In this document: in pieces, positions 53,219 through 61,429 of the stretch
How the letters are laid out: each line of letters opens with the position of its first letter
Numbering within the stretch: position 1 is the stretch's first letter
Assembly: GCF_001439605.1 (NCBI RefSeq)
Contig: NZ_LMBX01000004.1
Location: forward strand, 165,563-229,562
Origin: Cytobacillus praedii
GTDB taxonomy: Bacteria > Bacillota > Bacilli > Bacillales > Cytobacillaceae
DNA length: 64,000 bases
Direction: 5' to 3'
The notes under the pieces: generated by a model
What the model saw: the letters and a program-made list of their open reading frames with translations, nothing else
Database searches by the model: none
What the model was told of the DNA's origin: nothing
Position numbers and translations under genes: made by a program

Positions 53219-54067
53219 ATGCGAGATAAGATTCCAATTGGGAAAATGGCAAAGCTAAACAATATTACGATTCAAACCTTACATCATTATGATAAAATCG
53301 GTCTACTGTCACCATGTTATATTGATCCAGAAACAAATTATCGTTTTTACAGTATTAAGCAATGCGCATGTCTTGATTTTATAAAGTATTTAAAGAATAT
53401 GGGGTTTACACTGCAAGAAGTAAAAAAAGTTTTTGCAGAAAAAGATGCGGATTCAATGCCAAAGCTTCTTGATGAACAATTTCAATTGATTGACCAAAAA
53501 ATGAATGAGCTTGCACAAGTGAAAAAAACGCTAAAGGTAGCAGCCGAAAACTATAAGACATATATGCAAATCCCGAAAATGGGGGTAGTTGAGAGGGAAT
53601 ATCTCCCAGAACGAATCATTTATTGCTATGACGGTAAAAGAGATATTTATGAAGATCAGTTAGAAACATATGAATTTATATTAAGGGAGCTAAGAGATTT
53701 AGCCCTTATTCATCAGTTCCCAACTTCATATTTTTGTAATGTAGGCTCGATAACTCGTATGGAAACCATTAAACAGCGGAAGCTAACATCCACAGAGATT
53801 TTCATGTTTGTTGATGCAGTTTGTTCCGACGTAAAGGGAATAGAGCTTTTGCCTGCACATGAATACGTATCGATTTACTGTGATCACTTTTCGCAGGAGA
53901 AAGAGTATGCCATTAAATTAATCGATTTTATTGTGGAAAATCAGCTTGAAATTGCTGGAGATTATATTTGTGAAGTTATTGTGGAATTGCCGTACTGGAC
54001 ACAGTATGAACGTAAGATGATTATGAAACTACAAATTCCTGTGAAAAAAAAATCAACTAGTGCTTGA
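53219..54067 (+). CDS. MerR-family transcriptional regulator
   Basis: This 282-residue regulator has an N-terminal MerR helix-turn-helix (about 5-75: IGKMAKLNNITIQTLHHYDK, then LSPCYIDPETNYRFYSIKQ), a dimerisation coiled coil (about 80-125), and a C-terminal GyrI/BmrR-like effector domain. ATG 53219 follows GAGGAGG (53204-53210). The longer frame from 53126 lacks an RBS and is not conserved in kind. A MerR-type promoter (54064-54094) overlaps its stop codon and leads into the dehydrogenase gene, its evident target. Confidence 0.93.
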   Translation: MRDKIPIGKMAKLNNITIQTLHHYDKIGLLSPCYIDPETNYRFYSIKQCACLDFIKYLKNMGFTLQEVKKVFAEKDADSMPKLLDEQFQLIDQKMNELAQVKKTLKVAAENYKTYMQIPKMGVVEREYLPERIIYCYDGKRDIYEDQLETYEFILRELRDLALIHQFPTSYFCNVGSITRMETIKQRKLTSTEIFMFVDAVCSDVKGIELLPAHEYVSIYCDHFSQEKEYAIKLIDFIVENQLEIAGDYICEVIVELPYWTQYERKMIMKLQIPVKKKSTSA

Positions 54068-54094
54068 CCTTATTGTAACAATAAGGTTTACGAT
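54064..54094 (+). promoter_or_regulatory. MerR-type promoter/operator
   Basis: -35 TTGACC (54064-54069) and -10 TACGAT (54089-54094) are separated by 19 bp, the long spacer that MerR activators untwist. The spacer region contains a perfect 9-3-9 palindrome, ACCTTATTG-TAA-CAATAAGGT (54067-54087). It sits between the MerR gene and the dehydrogenase gene. It could also act as a terminator hairpin, but no T-run follows. Confidence 0.75.
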
Positions 54095-54164
54095 AAAACT
54101 ATAGAAATTCTCTTACATGTATACAAACATGTGAAATACTGAGCAAACCAAGGAGGAATAAGTG

Positions 54165-55193
54165 ATGCTAGAAAAAGTTCGCGTTATTCAATATGGTTGT
54201 GGAAAAATGGGTATGGTTAGCTTGCGTTATTTATATGAAAAAGGTGCAGAAATTGTTGGAGCAATTGATTCGAACCCAGCTATTATCGGTAAGGATGTGG
54301 GTGAAGTTGCTGGATTAGATGTTAAACTAAATATCCCTATTAGAAGGAATGCTGAGGAAGTATTTAAAGAAACGGATGCTGATGTTTGTATTATTATGAC
54401 GAAGAGCTTAATGACTGACACAGTTGATGCTTTTGAATTGGCTGCTCGTCACGGCGTAAATGCAATCTCTACTTGTGAAGAAGCCTTTTATCCATGGACT
54501 ACTTCACCAGAAATAACCAACCGTTTAGACCGTTTAGCAAAAGATCATCATTGTACATTAACAGGGTCTGGCTATCAGGATGTATTCTGGGGTAACTTAA
54601 TTACAACTTTAGCTGGTGCTACACATAATATTATTCGCATTGAAGGGAAATCCAGCTATAATGTTGAGCATTACGGAATAGCTCTCGCCGAGGTGCATGG
54701 AGCAGGTTTATCATTAGAAGAATTTGAGGGAAAAATTGCTAGTAATAATGATCTTCCATCTTTTATGAGAAATTCAAATGAATGGCTATGTTCGCAATTT
54801 GGCTGGACGATTAAATCTCAGAATCAGAAATTAGTGCCAATGATTCATAACGAAGGTTTATATTCAGAAACATTAGGAAAAACAATTCCTGCTGGACATG
54901 CAACAGGAATGTCAGCTGTTGTGACCACTGTAACCCATCAAGGTCCGGTGATTGTAAGCGAATGTATCGGCAAAGTGTATGCTGAAGGTGAAACGGATTG
55001 TAATGATTGGGTCATTCAAGGTGAGCCAGAAACCGTAGTGAAAATTTCAAATCCAGCAACAGTCGAATTAACCTGCGCAACAGTTGTGAATCGAATCCCA
55101 GATTTATTAAAAGCTGCTCCAGGCTTCTATACAACTGAAAAGATGCCAGTTGCAAGCTATCGTACCTATCCACTTCATTTTTATAAAGATTAG
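54165..55193 (+). CDS. 2,4-diaminopentanoate dehydrogenase-like NAD(P)H oxidoreductase
   Basis: This 342-residue protein has a Rossmann fold with VIQYGCGKMGMVSLRYLYEK at the N-terminus, as in the dihydrodipicolinate-reductase-like Ord family. Internal motifs such as CTLTGSGYQDVFWGNLITTL also match. Family members reduce or oxidise amino groups of diamino acids; in Clostridia one acts in ornithine degradation. The exact substrate in this organism is open. ATG 54165, after AAGGAGGAA, is favoured over GTG 54162. It has its own MerR-type promoter and a strong terminator. Confidence 0.85.
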   Translation: MLEKVRVIQYGCGKMGMVSLRYLYEKGAEIVGAIDSNPAIIGKDVGEVAGLDVKLNIPIRRNAEEVFKETDADVCIIMTKSLMTDTVDAFELAARHGVNAISTCEEAFYPWTTSPEITNRLDRLAKDHHCTLTGSGYQDVFWGNLITTLAGATHNIIRIEGKSSYNVEHYGIALAEVHGAGLSLEEFEGKIASNNDLPSFMRNSNEWLCSQFGWTIKSQNQKLVPMIHNEGLYSETLGKTIPAGHATGMSAVVTTVTHQGPVIVSECIGKVYAEGETDCNDWVIQGEPETVVKISNPATVELTCATVVNRIPDLLKAAPGFYTTEKMPVASYRTYPLHFYKD

Positions 55194-55227
55194 TTTTGGC
55201 GACACTAGATTAATAGAGTTGAAAAAC

Positions 55228-55268
55228 AAAGGAGAGCTGTTCTTTTTTTTGAACAGCTCTCCTTTTTG
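55228..55268 (+). terminator. Terminator after the dehydrogenase gene
   Basis: Perfect 15-base stem AAAGGAGAGCTGTTC/GAACAGCTCTCCTTT with an eight-T loop and a trailing T-run. The rest of the gap (55269-55492) shows nothing besides AT-rich sequence. Confidence 0.9.
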
Positions 55269-55492
55269 TCATCCATCATTCTATTCATAGATTACACCTA
55301 TCATACTTTAAATGGGAGAATCTTATGTGAAAGTCCCCTCAATTAATATGCTTCTTTTAAAACATTAATTTCATTCATATTGAAAATTAATAACCACTAC
55401 CTATTGACTTTTACGTTGCGTAATCCTTTATAGTGGCAATTGTATTGTGAAGGTTTGAAGTTTTTACAAATCATCAAAAAAGGGTGGCATGA

Positions 55493-56389
55493 ATGAAAAT
55501 AATAATAGAGGATACAATGGAGCAATATGAAAATTTGTTTGCAATAGAGGAAGATAGAGAACATTTTTATCGTTACTCAATGATGAAGCCGTTTGAAAAA
55601 ATGTGGAATACGATTAATGTTCCATTAAAAGCAAAGCAGCCGAATGGGTATGATGTAATGATGGCTACAAAAATGCTTGGGTATCTTAGCGTATCAGATA
55701 CTGAAATGGGGAGAAGGGCACTAGAGAAATTAAAAGAAATTCAAGCTCTTCAAACGGCGCAAAACACTTTGAAGGATTGCGTTGCCTTCATTGAAGAGAA
55801 TCATTTAAAGATAAATGCGGATGAATTGAGATTTGGAATGTATATAGCTGACCCGAAAAAGCTAGAATTGCAAAAAGGTTATTGTGGATTTGGAGGAATT
55901 CCAGGATTTATTCAAGTATCTATATATCCCAATTCCTTTAACATTCCAAGACTACCTGCCGTCATTGCACATGAATTTCATCATAACATTCGTTTTTCAT
56001 ATTTTGATTGGGATCATGGGAACGTAACGGTTGGTGATTACTTAATTATAGAAGGCTTAGCGGAGTCTTTTGCAAAAGAACTTTATGGAGAAGCTCTTTT
56101 AGGGCCTTGGGTAACGTCTCTTGATAAAGAGGACTTCGAATACTCAAAAGAAGTAATAAAAGATGCATTAGATGTTAAAGGTTTTGCTGAGGTCAGCAGT
56201 TATATGTTTGGTGACACCATTGCAAAGGAACAAGGCTATCAACCTGTTGGCTTATCATCATTTGCGGGCTATGCAGTAGGATACCAAGCAGTACAGTCTT
56301 TTATGAAAGAGAATAACGTGGGCATTAGAGAAGCATCTTTACTTAGTACAGATGAAATACTAAATAATTGTAGGCTGTTTTCTAAGTAA
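55493..56389 (+). CDS. DUF2268 putative zinc protease
   Basis: This 298-residue protein has the zinc-binding HEFHHNIRF at about 162-170, with a downstream Glu in EGLAESFAKELYG at about 187-199. This fits the HExxH...E gluzincin-like DUF2268 family of putative proteases. It has no signal peptide. The RBS is AGGGTGG. It is a single gene. In Bacillus relatives DUF2268 proteins are uncharacterised; the substrate is unknown. Confidence 0.87.
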   Translation: MKIIIEDTMEQYENLFAIEEDREHFYRYSMMKPFEKMWNTINVPLKAKQPNGYDVMMATKMLGYLSVSDTEMGRRALEKLKEIQALQTAQNTLKDCVAFIEENHLKINADELRFGMYIADPKKLELQKGYCGFGGIPGFIQVSIYPNSFNIPRLPAVIAHEFHHNIRFSYFDWDHGNVTVGDYLIIEGLAESFAKELYGEALLGPWVTSLDKEDFEYSKEVIKDALDVKGFAEVSSYMFGDTIAKEQGYQPVGLSSFAGYAVGYQAVQSFMKENNVGIREASLLSTDEILNNCRLFSK

Positions 56390-56563
56390 TCTGTTTGTAC
56401 GAATGCAGGCATGACTAGGACAGCCAAGAAGAAATTAAATATCGCTACAGCAGTTTTAGCAATGCGTTATCTGTGGTTTTATAAAAAAGATTGATTATTT
56501 GAAACTACGTTTGATAGTACTCTGATAATATAGAATTGTACAAAAGAACGGGGAGGGAATTAA
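56390..56563. other. Short intergenic region with a possible gene tail
   Basis: A frame at 56412-56493 reads MTRTAKKKLNIATAVLAMRY and a few more residues, but it is too short to name and has no RBS. It may be a remnant of another gene; I cannot assign it. Confidence 0.3.
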
Positions 56564-56929
56564 ATGGAGTATCAACCAATCAATCTGAGCGAAAAGCTGT
56601 CGAAATTTACTGAGCAGTGGTCTCCTAAAGTCATTGGTGAATTGAATGACTATCAATTTAAGCTAGTCAAGATTCAAGGGGATTTTGTATGGCATAATCA
56701 TAAAGATACTGATGAGGTATTTATCGTACTCGAGGGTGAAATGGTCATCGAATTCCGTGATGGCGAGGTTAAGCTTTCAAAAGGAGAAATGTATGTTGTT
56801 CCAAAAGGTGCGGAGCATAAGCCCTATGCTGAAATGGAATGTCATGTAATGATAGTGGAGCCAAGAGGTGTTGTTAATACGGGTGAAACAAAAGGAAAAT
56901 TGACTGCTGAAAACAATGTTTGGATCTAA
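56564..56929 (+). CDS. Cupin domain protein
   Basis: This 121-residue protein is a single cupin barrel with the metal-binding pattern WHNHKDTDEVFIVLEGEMVI (His-x-His...Glu) at about 45-64 and VPKGAEHKPYAEME at about 83-96 (His). Such proteins include isomerases, oxygenases and metal-binding sensors. GGGGAGGG precedes the start. It is monocistronic with a terminator at 57017-57055. Confidence 0.9.
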   Translation: MEYQPINLSEKLSKFTEQWSPKVIGELNDYQFKLVKIQGDFVWHNHKDTDEVFIVLEGEMVIEFRDGEVKLSKGEMYVVPKGAEHKPYAEMECHVMIVEPRGVVNTGETKGKLTAENNVWI

Positions 56930-57403
56930 TAACACTCCTTTAAGAAAAGGGGCGATTTTGTCCAACACAGGTTGTAAGAATCATTTCTTTATTATAAATG
57001 GATAAATACATTGAGAGCGTATTTTGATCAAACTTTGAATCAAAATACGGCTTTTCCTTGGTTCACTGCATTCATTTATTTTAAATCAATACTTTCTCGA
57101 GTAAAACTAATCCATACCATAATCGAACACTCATTAACCCAAAATCCATGCATCGTCATTCCCCCAGTCATATAATCCGGTATTTGGAGGTTAAAACACA
57201 ACAACACTTGCTGCACCCTGCGTCAGACGTTCTGTCTAATCGATGTGATTCTCCTAGTTAAACCACAATTTTAATTATATGTGTTAGTTTATTCCGTTTC
57301 TAATAGGCAGTTATTTTTAAACTGAGTCCTTCATTTATTAGGGATTAATTTCCTTATATTTAGAAAAGATGTTAAAATATTACTATTATAAGGAGGGGCT
57401 CAA
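56930..57403. other. Intergenic region after the cupin gene
   Basis: A terminator (57017-57055) is followed by about 350 bases without a recognisable gene or RNA. The RBS for the next gene is AAGGAGGGG at 57389-57397. Confidence 0.6.
57017..57056 (+). terminator. Terminator after the cupin gene
   Basis: Perfect 11-base stem CGTATTTTGAT/ATCAAAATACG followed by CTTTTCC. Confidence 0.75.
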
Positions 57404-57622
57404 TTGGATGAGAAGAAGAAAAGTAAACTAATAACTTGGATACTGATTGTAATGATCGTTTCGCTTGTAGCTTCTTTTGTTCTATTTTTTATGGGTCAAT
57501 ATATGCTTGCTTTTGCTGTTGGTGGGATTTTTATGATTCTGGCTACTTTTTTAGGGCAGTGGTCTTCAAACAAAAGTAGAGATTACATACATAGAAATAT
57601 GCATAATAACAATAAATGGTAA
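57404..57622 (+). CDS. Small two-helix membrane protein
   Basis: This 72-residue protein starts at TTG 57404, six bases after AAGGAGGGG. It has a Lys-rich start (MDEKKKSKL), two membrane helices (about 9-31 and 34-53), and a basic C-terminal tail. No family is recognised. The excellent RBS and terminator suggest that it is expressed. A role at the membrane is all that can be stated. Confidence 0.7.
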   Translation: MDEKKKSKLITWILIVMIVSLVASFVLFFMGQYMLAFAVGGIFMILATFLGQWSSNKSRDYIHRNMHNNNKW

Positions 57623-57656
57623 AAGCGTTTGGGTTTTATTCCAAACGCTTTTTTTG
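57621..57656 (+). terminator. Terminator of the small membrane protein gene
   Basis: Perfect 12-base stem AAAAGCGTTTGG/CCAAACGCTTTT followed by TTT; it overlaps the stop codon region. Confidence 0.85.
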
Positions 57657-57729
57657 CTCCTTTTATCATTTCAACGGTTATGATATTTTTTCGTACACGG
57701 AAATAACCATCTATACGAAAATAGCCTAA

Positions 57730-57774
57730 ACATGTGAAGTGAATACTATACAAAATGGTATTCACTTCACATGT
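57730..57774. repeat. Perfect 17-bp inverted repeat
   Basis: ACATGTGAAGTGAATAC (57730-57746) and its exact complement (57758-57774) surround an 11-base loop. No T-run follows. It could be a cruciform, a protein site, or an end of a small mobile element. Confidence 0.7.
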
Positions 57775-57844
57775 TTATCCCCTCCAATTTTTTTATCGCT
57801 CTGTTATTTTTCATAGTTGATTTTCGTGTTTTTGTATAAGAATT

Positions 57845-58034
57845 CATAAGCGGAGAATTTCCGGCTATTTTATAGAAAGGTAGCTTGAGAAGCAGTAATA
57901 AGCGGAGATATTCCGATTAACTGCTAGATTGAGACAAAATCCAAAGATTTGGATACGATAACCGGAAAAACTCCCTTTATTTTTAAAAAAATATGGGTAT
58001 TTCCCAATTTAAACGGAATTTTTCCGTTTATTTC
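57845..58034. repeat. Array of four short palindromic repeats
   Basis: Four imperfect palindromes lie at about 57845-57867, 57897-57920, 57956-57980 and 58008-58034, spaced 52, 59 and 52 bases apart. The core is an approximate (G/A)CGGA-N-ATxTTCCG, flanked by TTAT/ATAA. The first reads AAGCGGAGAATTTCCGG and the last AAACGGAATTTTTCCGT. The third is more degenerate. The spacing suggests a REP-like or processed repeat family. Confidence 0.6.
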
Positions 58035-58087
58035 TCAAACACTCAAAAATCAACATACAGTTAAATCAGAGCATTAAATACAAAAAA

Positions 58088-58113
58088 ACCTCTTCCTGAA
58101 AATAAGAAGAGGG
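58088..58113 (-). terminator. Terminator of the S-box leader (minus strand)
   Basis: Stem CCTCTTC/GAAGAGG plus a seven-A run on the plus strand (58082-58088), which is a U-run in minus-strand RNA. It lies about 28 bases after the riboswitch aptamer, where an expression-platform terminator belongs. Confidence 0.85.
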
Positions 58114-58140
58114 CTGATTACATACATGAATGGTCTGCTC

Positions 58141-58240
58141 TCCTTATCTTGTAGCATTTGGCTACTGGAACTGGCACAGTACTTATAAAGTCCGCTGCCG
58201 AGGCTCCAAAGGGCCAGTCCCTCCACCTCGCTGGATAAGA
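58141..58240 (-). ncRNA. SAM-I (S-box) riboswitch, orphan
   Basis: Read on the minus strand from 58240, the RNA has P1 arm CTTATC, then GAGGTGGAGGGACTGGCCC, then GAGCCTCGGCAGC, the conserved core of the S-box aptamer. P4 follows, then a closing arm GATAAG at 58143-58149. P1 pairs perfectly. A terminator follows at 58113-58088. No minus-strand gene lies downstream: the only gene there (57404-57622) is on the plus strand. This is therefore a complete riboswitch without a visible target. Confidence 0.92.
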
Positions 58241-58525
58241 AAACTTTGAAGTTATTAAATTATTAACCAATTTACACGATAAAAGGCCGATTATCAACTC
58301 GATTTTTAAAAATAAGTGCATCTTTGCATGGAAGGGATGGAATTCGGATTCATGGATGGTAAAGGGATATTTTTGCCAGAATAATAGTAGTCAATTAGCG
58401 CTGTTCTGCCTTTTTTTAGACAGATGATTACTCAGGATTTTAATAATCATTAATAAATCATCTGCAATGTTGATAGAGTCTTGATTTTTTGTTGTTACAC
58501 TCCATTTATAAAGGAGTGAATAAAT

Positions 58526-59230
58526 ATGAATGAGGAGTATATTCTGCAAACAAAACTGCTAACCAAGAAGTTCAGGAGGTCTTCCATTTTAAATGCTGTA
58601 TCAATCAATGTAAGGAAGAACACTGTTTATGGTTTGTTGGGGCCAAATGGGGCAGGGAAGTCCACGATGCTAAAGCTCATAGCGGGTCTGCTGAAGCCAA
58701 CATCTGGGGAAGTCATTTTTAATGGAAATCCGTGGACTAGAAAGGATTTAGCCCATATTGGTTCTTTAATTGAAAATGCCCCACTTTATGGGAATTTAAC
58801 GGCTAAAGAAAATTTAGAGGTTATTAATACCATTCTTGGGCTGCCAAAAGAGCGAATGGAAGAGGTTCTTGATATTGTCGGTTTAACCCATACGGAAAAT
58901 AAAAAAGTGATGGATTTTTCAATGGGAATGAAGCAGCGTCTTGGCATTGCCCTTGCGATCTTGAATCATCCCAATCTATTAATCCTGGATGAGCCAACGA
59001 ATGGATTAGATCCTATTGGGATACAAGAATTAAGAGAATTGATTGCTTCTTTTCCGCAGCAGGGCATTACAGTCCTATTATCAAGCCACTTGTTATCGGA
59101 AGTGGAACAAATAGCTGACGATATCGGAATCATCAGTAATGGGGTACTAGGTTATGAAGGGAAATACCATTCTTATGAAAATTTAGAAACGCTTTTTACT
59201 GATGTTGTACGAAAAAATAGAACACAATAG
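58526..59230 (+). CDS. LanF-type ABC transporter ATP-binding protein (lantibiotic protection)
   Basis: This 234-residue ATPase has Walker A GPNGAGKST at about 38-46, Walker B LLILDEPTNGLDP at about 151-163, and the variant signature FSMGMKQRLG at about 130-139, typical of the BcrA/LanF group. With the two following permeases it forms a LanFEG-type exporter that expels lantibiotics or related antimicrobial peptides. The start ATG follows AAGGAGTG. No lanA/B/C genes lie nearby, so it is a resistance module rather than self-immunity. Confidence 0.93.
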   Translation: MNEEYILQTKLLTKKFRRSSILNAVSINVRKNTVYGLLGPNGAGKSTMLKLIAGLLKPTSGEVIFNGNPWTRKDLAHIGSLIENAPLYGNLTAKENLEVINTILGLPKERMEEVLDIVGLTHTENKKVMDFSMGMKQRLGIALAILNHPNLLILDEPTNGLDPIGIQELRELIASFPQQGITVLLSSHLLSEVEQIADDIGIISNGVLGYEGKYHSYENLETLFTDVVRKNRTQ

Positions 59231-59241
59231 GAGGCTGCCGG

Positions 59242-59997
59242 ATGTATTTATATTTGAAATCAGAATTCATTAAAATAAAACGAACAAGCATAAGGAAGTT
59301 GCTGCTGCTGATTCCCCTTATCTGCTCACTGCTTGCCATCGGTTTTAATTTTCTTAGCGGTGATTCAGATGTTATAAGTCTCAGTGCAGAAACGATCATC
59401 AATCATTGGGGGATCATATGGCTCTCCGTATTGATCGCTCTTACAGCAGGGCTTCTGAATAATCTGGAAAAAAAATCAACCAAATTTAAAACAATCATTG
59501 CTTTACCAATTAATCTTTCAAAAAAGGAAATGAGCAGAGTTTTATTAGTAATCGGATTTGTAGTGCTAGGCTCATTTCTATTAGTTGCAGCTATAAGCCT
59601 AACCCGTTTACTGATCCAGACAGCTGCAGTTCCACTCTCTTCTTATATTTTGGCAGTTATCTTAATGTTTATTACTTCCCTATGGCAGGTTCCATTTTGT
59701 TTATGGCTTTCAAGAAAAACGAACTTCTTTATCACATTATTATTGAATAGCATGCTTAATTTAAATTTGGGTACATTTTTTGCTCCTACGGAAGATTGGT
59801 GGTTCATCCCTTTTAGCTGGCATTTAAGAGTGCAAATGCCTTTAACTAAACTGCACTCCAACGGAATCCCTTTGCCGCCAAACGATGAACTGCTTAGTTA
59901 TTCAGTCATTCCAATCGCTCTTGCAGTAAGCATTCTCTTCTTTATAGTTCTTACTTTCATAGCTGCTCGGTCGTTTAATAAAATCGAGGTGAAGTAA
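59242..59997 (+). CDS. LanE-type ABC permease subunit
   Basis: This 251-residue permease has six predicted membrane helices and matches the MutE/EpiE-type lantibiotic immunity permeases (start MYLYLKSEFIKIKRTSIRKL, then WWFIPFSWHLRVQMPLTKLH near 190). It sits between the LanF ATPase and the LanG permease, with a one-base overlap to the latter. RBS AGGAGGCTG lies upstream. It forms the membrane part of the exporter. Confidence 0.88.
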   Translation: MYLYLKSEFIKIKRTSIRKLLLLIPLICSLLAIGFNFLSGDSDVISLSAETIINHWGIIWLSVLIALTAGLLNNLEKKSTKFKTIIALPINLSKKEMSRVLLVIGFVVLGSFLLVAAISLTRLLIQTAAVPLSSYILAVILMFITSLWQVPFCLWLSRKTNFFITLLLNSMLNLNLGTFFAPTEDWWFIPFSWHLRVQMPLTKLHSNGIPLPPNDELLSYSVIPIALAVSILFFIVLTFIAARSFNKIEVK

Positions 59998-60746
59998 TGC
60001 GGCAATTTTACAGATGCTTACTATCTGAGTTTAAAAAGAGAAAGCGAAGTTTATTCCTGTTATTACACTTGGGCGTTCCACTCGTTTTCCCCAGTGCATT
60101 GGTGATTTACTTTTTATCTAGGAATCACTCGATAAGTTCAGAAGCAAGCTACGTTATTTTCTTTGAATTAATAGGAGTTGGTACACCGGTTATCATTTCT
60201 ATTATTTGCGGAATGGTGGCTGATTCTGAAAATGAAGCAGGTCATTTTCAAAATATGCTCGGAGTTATTCAGAGTAAAACCATCTCATTCACGAGTCAAA
60301 CAACAATGATGATTTTCTCATATAGTGCTGCGATATTTTTAACGATATTTATCTATTCGTTGTCTTTAACGTTTCTAGTTGGTGCGGATGAAGTTTCCTA
60401 CACTCTCTACTATTTAACAGGTATAATTTTTACAGGAACTTCCGTATTTCAATATGGATTCTATCAAGTGATTGGCTATAAGTATGGGATCGGGATTAGC
60501 AGCCTATGCGGGTTCGGAGGATTGATCATTGCTGCGCTTTCTTTAACTGCAATTGGAGAAAAAGTGTGGGCGTTCCTGCCTTGGGCATGGGCAAACCGAT
60601 TCAGTGAATACGTAACTAATTTAACGTTTATTAGTGATCCGATGCTAGTAATAGGAGGCTATTCCTTTCTTATTTTAACAATAGGAATGATTGTGCTAAG
60701 TATCGTTTGGATCAATCAATGGACAGGAAGAAAAACAACCGACTAA
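59997..60746 (+). CDS. LanG-type ABC permease subunit
   Basis: This 249-residue permease has six helices and matches the MutG type, with the N-terminus CLLSEFKKRKRSLFLLLHLG and conserved WAWANRF near residue 195-201. It overlaps LanE (ATG within TAATG). Its 3' end overlaps nothing essential; the response regulator start lies 15 bases after its stop. The transporter is thus LanFEG in the usual order. Confidence 0.88.
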   Translation: MRQFYRCLLSEFKKRKRSLFLLLHLGVPLVFPSALVIYFLSRNHSISSEASYVIFFELIGVGTPVIISIICGMVADSENEAGHFQNMLGVIQSKTISFTSQTTMMIFSYSAAIFLTIFIYSLSLTFLVGADEVSYTLYYLTGIIFTGTSVFQYGFYQVIGYKYGIGISSLCGFGGLIIAALSLTAIGEKVWAFLPWAWANRFSEYVTNLTFISDPMLVIGGYSFLILTIGMIVLSIVWINQWTGRKTTD

Positions 60747-60760
60747 AGGATGACGTAAAT

Positions 60761-61429
60761 ATGGCAAGGATCTTAGCGATTGATGATGATGATGCAATTC
60801 TAAGGCTTATTAGGAAAATGCTAGAGATGAAAAATCATGAAGTTACTACTCTTCTAAATATAAAAGAGATCACGATAGAAGAAATAAATAGATATAATCT
60901 GATTTTATTGGATGTAATGATGCCGGGAGAGGATGGCTTTAAAATTTGTGAAAAAATTAGACCTTTGATTGATATCCCCATCATCTTTATGACAGCCAAA
61001 AGTGATGAAAATTCCATTATTAAAGGCTTATCAATTGGCGGAGATGATTATATTGTCAAGCCGTTTAGTATACATGAAGTGAATGCGCGGATTGAGGCCC
61101 ATTTACGAAGGGAATCCAGACCAAAAAGAGGAAGCAAAAGCGTGTTTATTGATGGGGATATTCTTTTTGATTTAGAAGCAAAAAAAGTGATCATCCAAGG
61201 GGATGAAGTCAGTTTTACGAAGACTCAATATAGAATCTGTGAATTGCTTGCTTTACATAAAGGGAAAATTTTTTCCAAAGACGATATTTATGAATCCGTC
61301 TATTCAATAGAAAGTGATTCGCAAATTTCAACGATTGTTGAACATATCAGGGTAATAAGAAAGAAATATGCCCAATTTAATCTAGTCCCCATCAATACAG
61401 TCTGGGGTGTGGGGTATATATGGGAATAA
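60761..61429 (+). CDS. OmpR-family response regulator of the LanFEG module
   Basis: This 222-residue regulator has the receiver domain (ILAIDDDDAILRLI acidic pocket; phospho-acceptor Asp in LILLDVMMPGEDG at about 51) and an OmpR winged-helix domain (about 125-220, EVSFTKTQYRICELLALHKG). ATG 60761 was chosen over an earlier frame start that overlaps the LanG gene. It overlaps the histidine-kinase start. It should activate the lanFEG operon in response to peptide antibiotics sensed by the kinase. Confidence 0.92.
   Translation: MARILAIDDDDAILRLIRKMLEMKNHEVTTLLNIKEITIEEINRYNLILLDVMMPGEDGFKICEKIRPLIDIPIIFMTAKSDENSIIKGLSIGGDDYIVKPFSIHEVNARIEAHLRRESRPKRGSKSVFIDGDILFDLEAKKVIIQGDEVSFTKTQYRICELLALHKGKIFSKDDIYESVYSIESDSQISTIVEHIRVIRKKYAQFNLVPINTVWGVGYIWE

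Noticed and set aside
57583-57765. 60-codon minus-strand frame as target gene of the S-box riboswitch
   Set aside because: It overlaps a plus-strand gene and its terminator and lies beyond the long inverted repeat; no RBS and no family resemblance.
57845-58034. CRISPR array
   Set aside because: Only four degenerate units, spacers of about 30 bases include no clean repeat conservation, and no cas genes are nearby.
58118-58321. 67-codon minus-strand frame
   Set aside because: It covers the S-box aptamer; the sequence is explained by RNA structure, not by coding.
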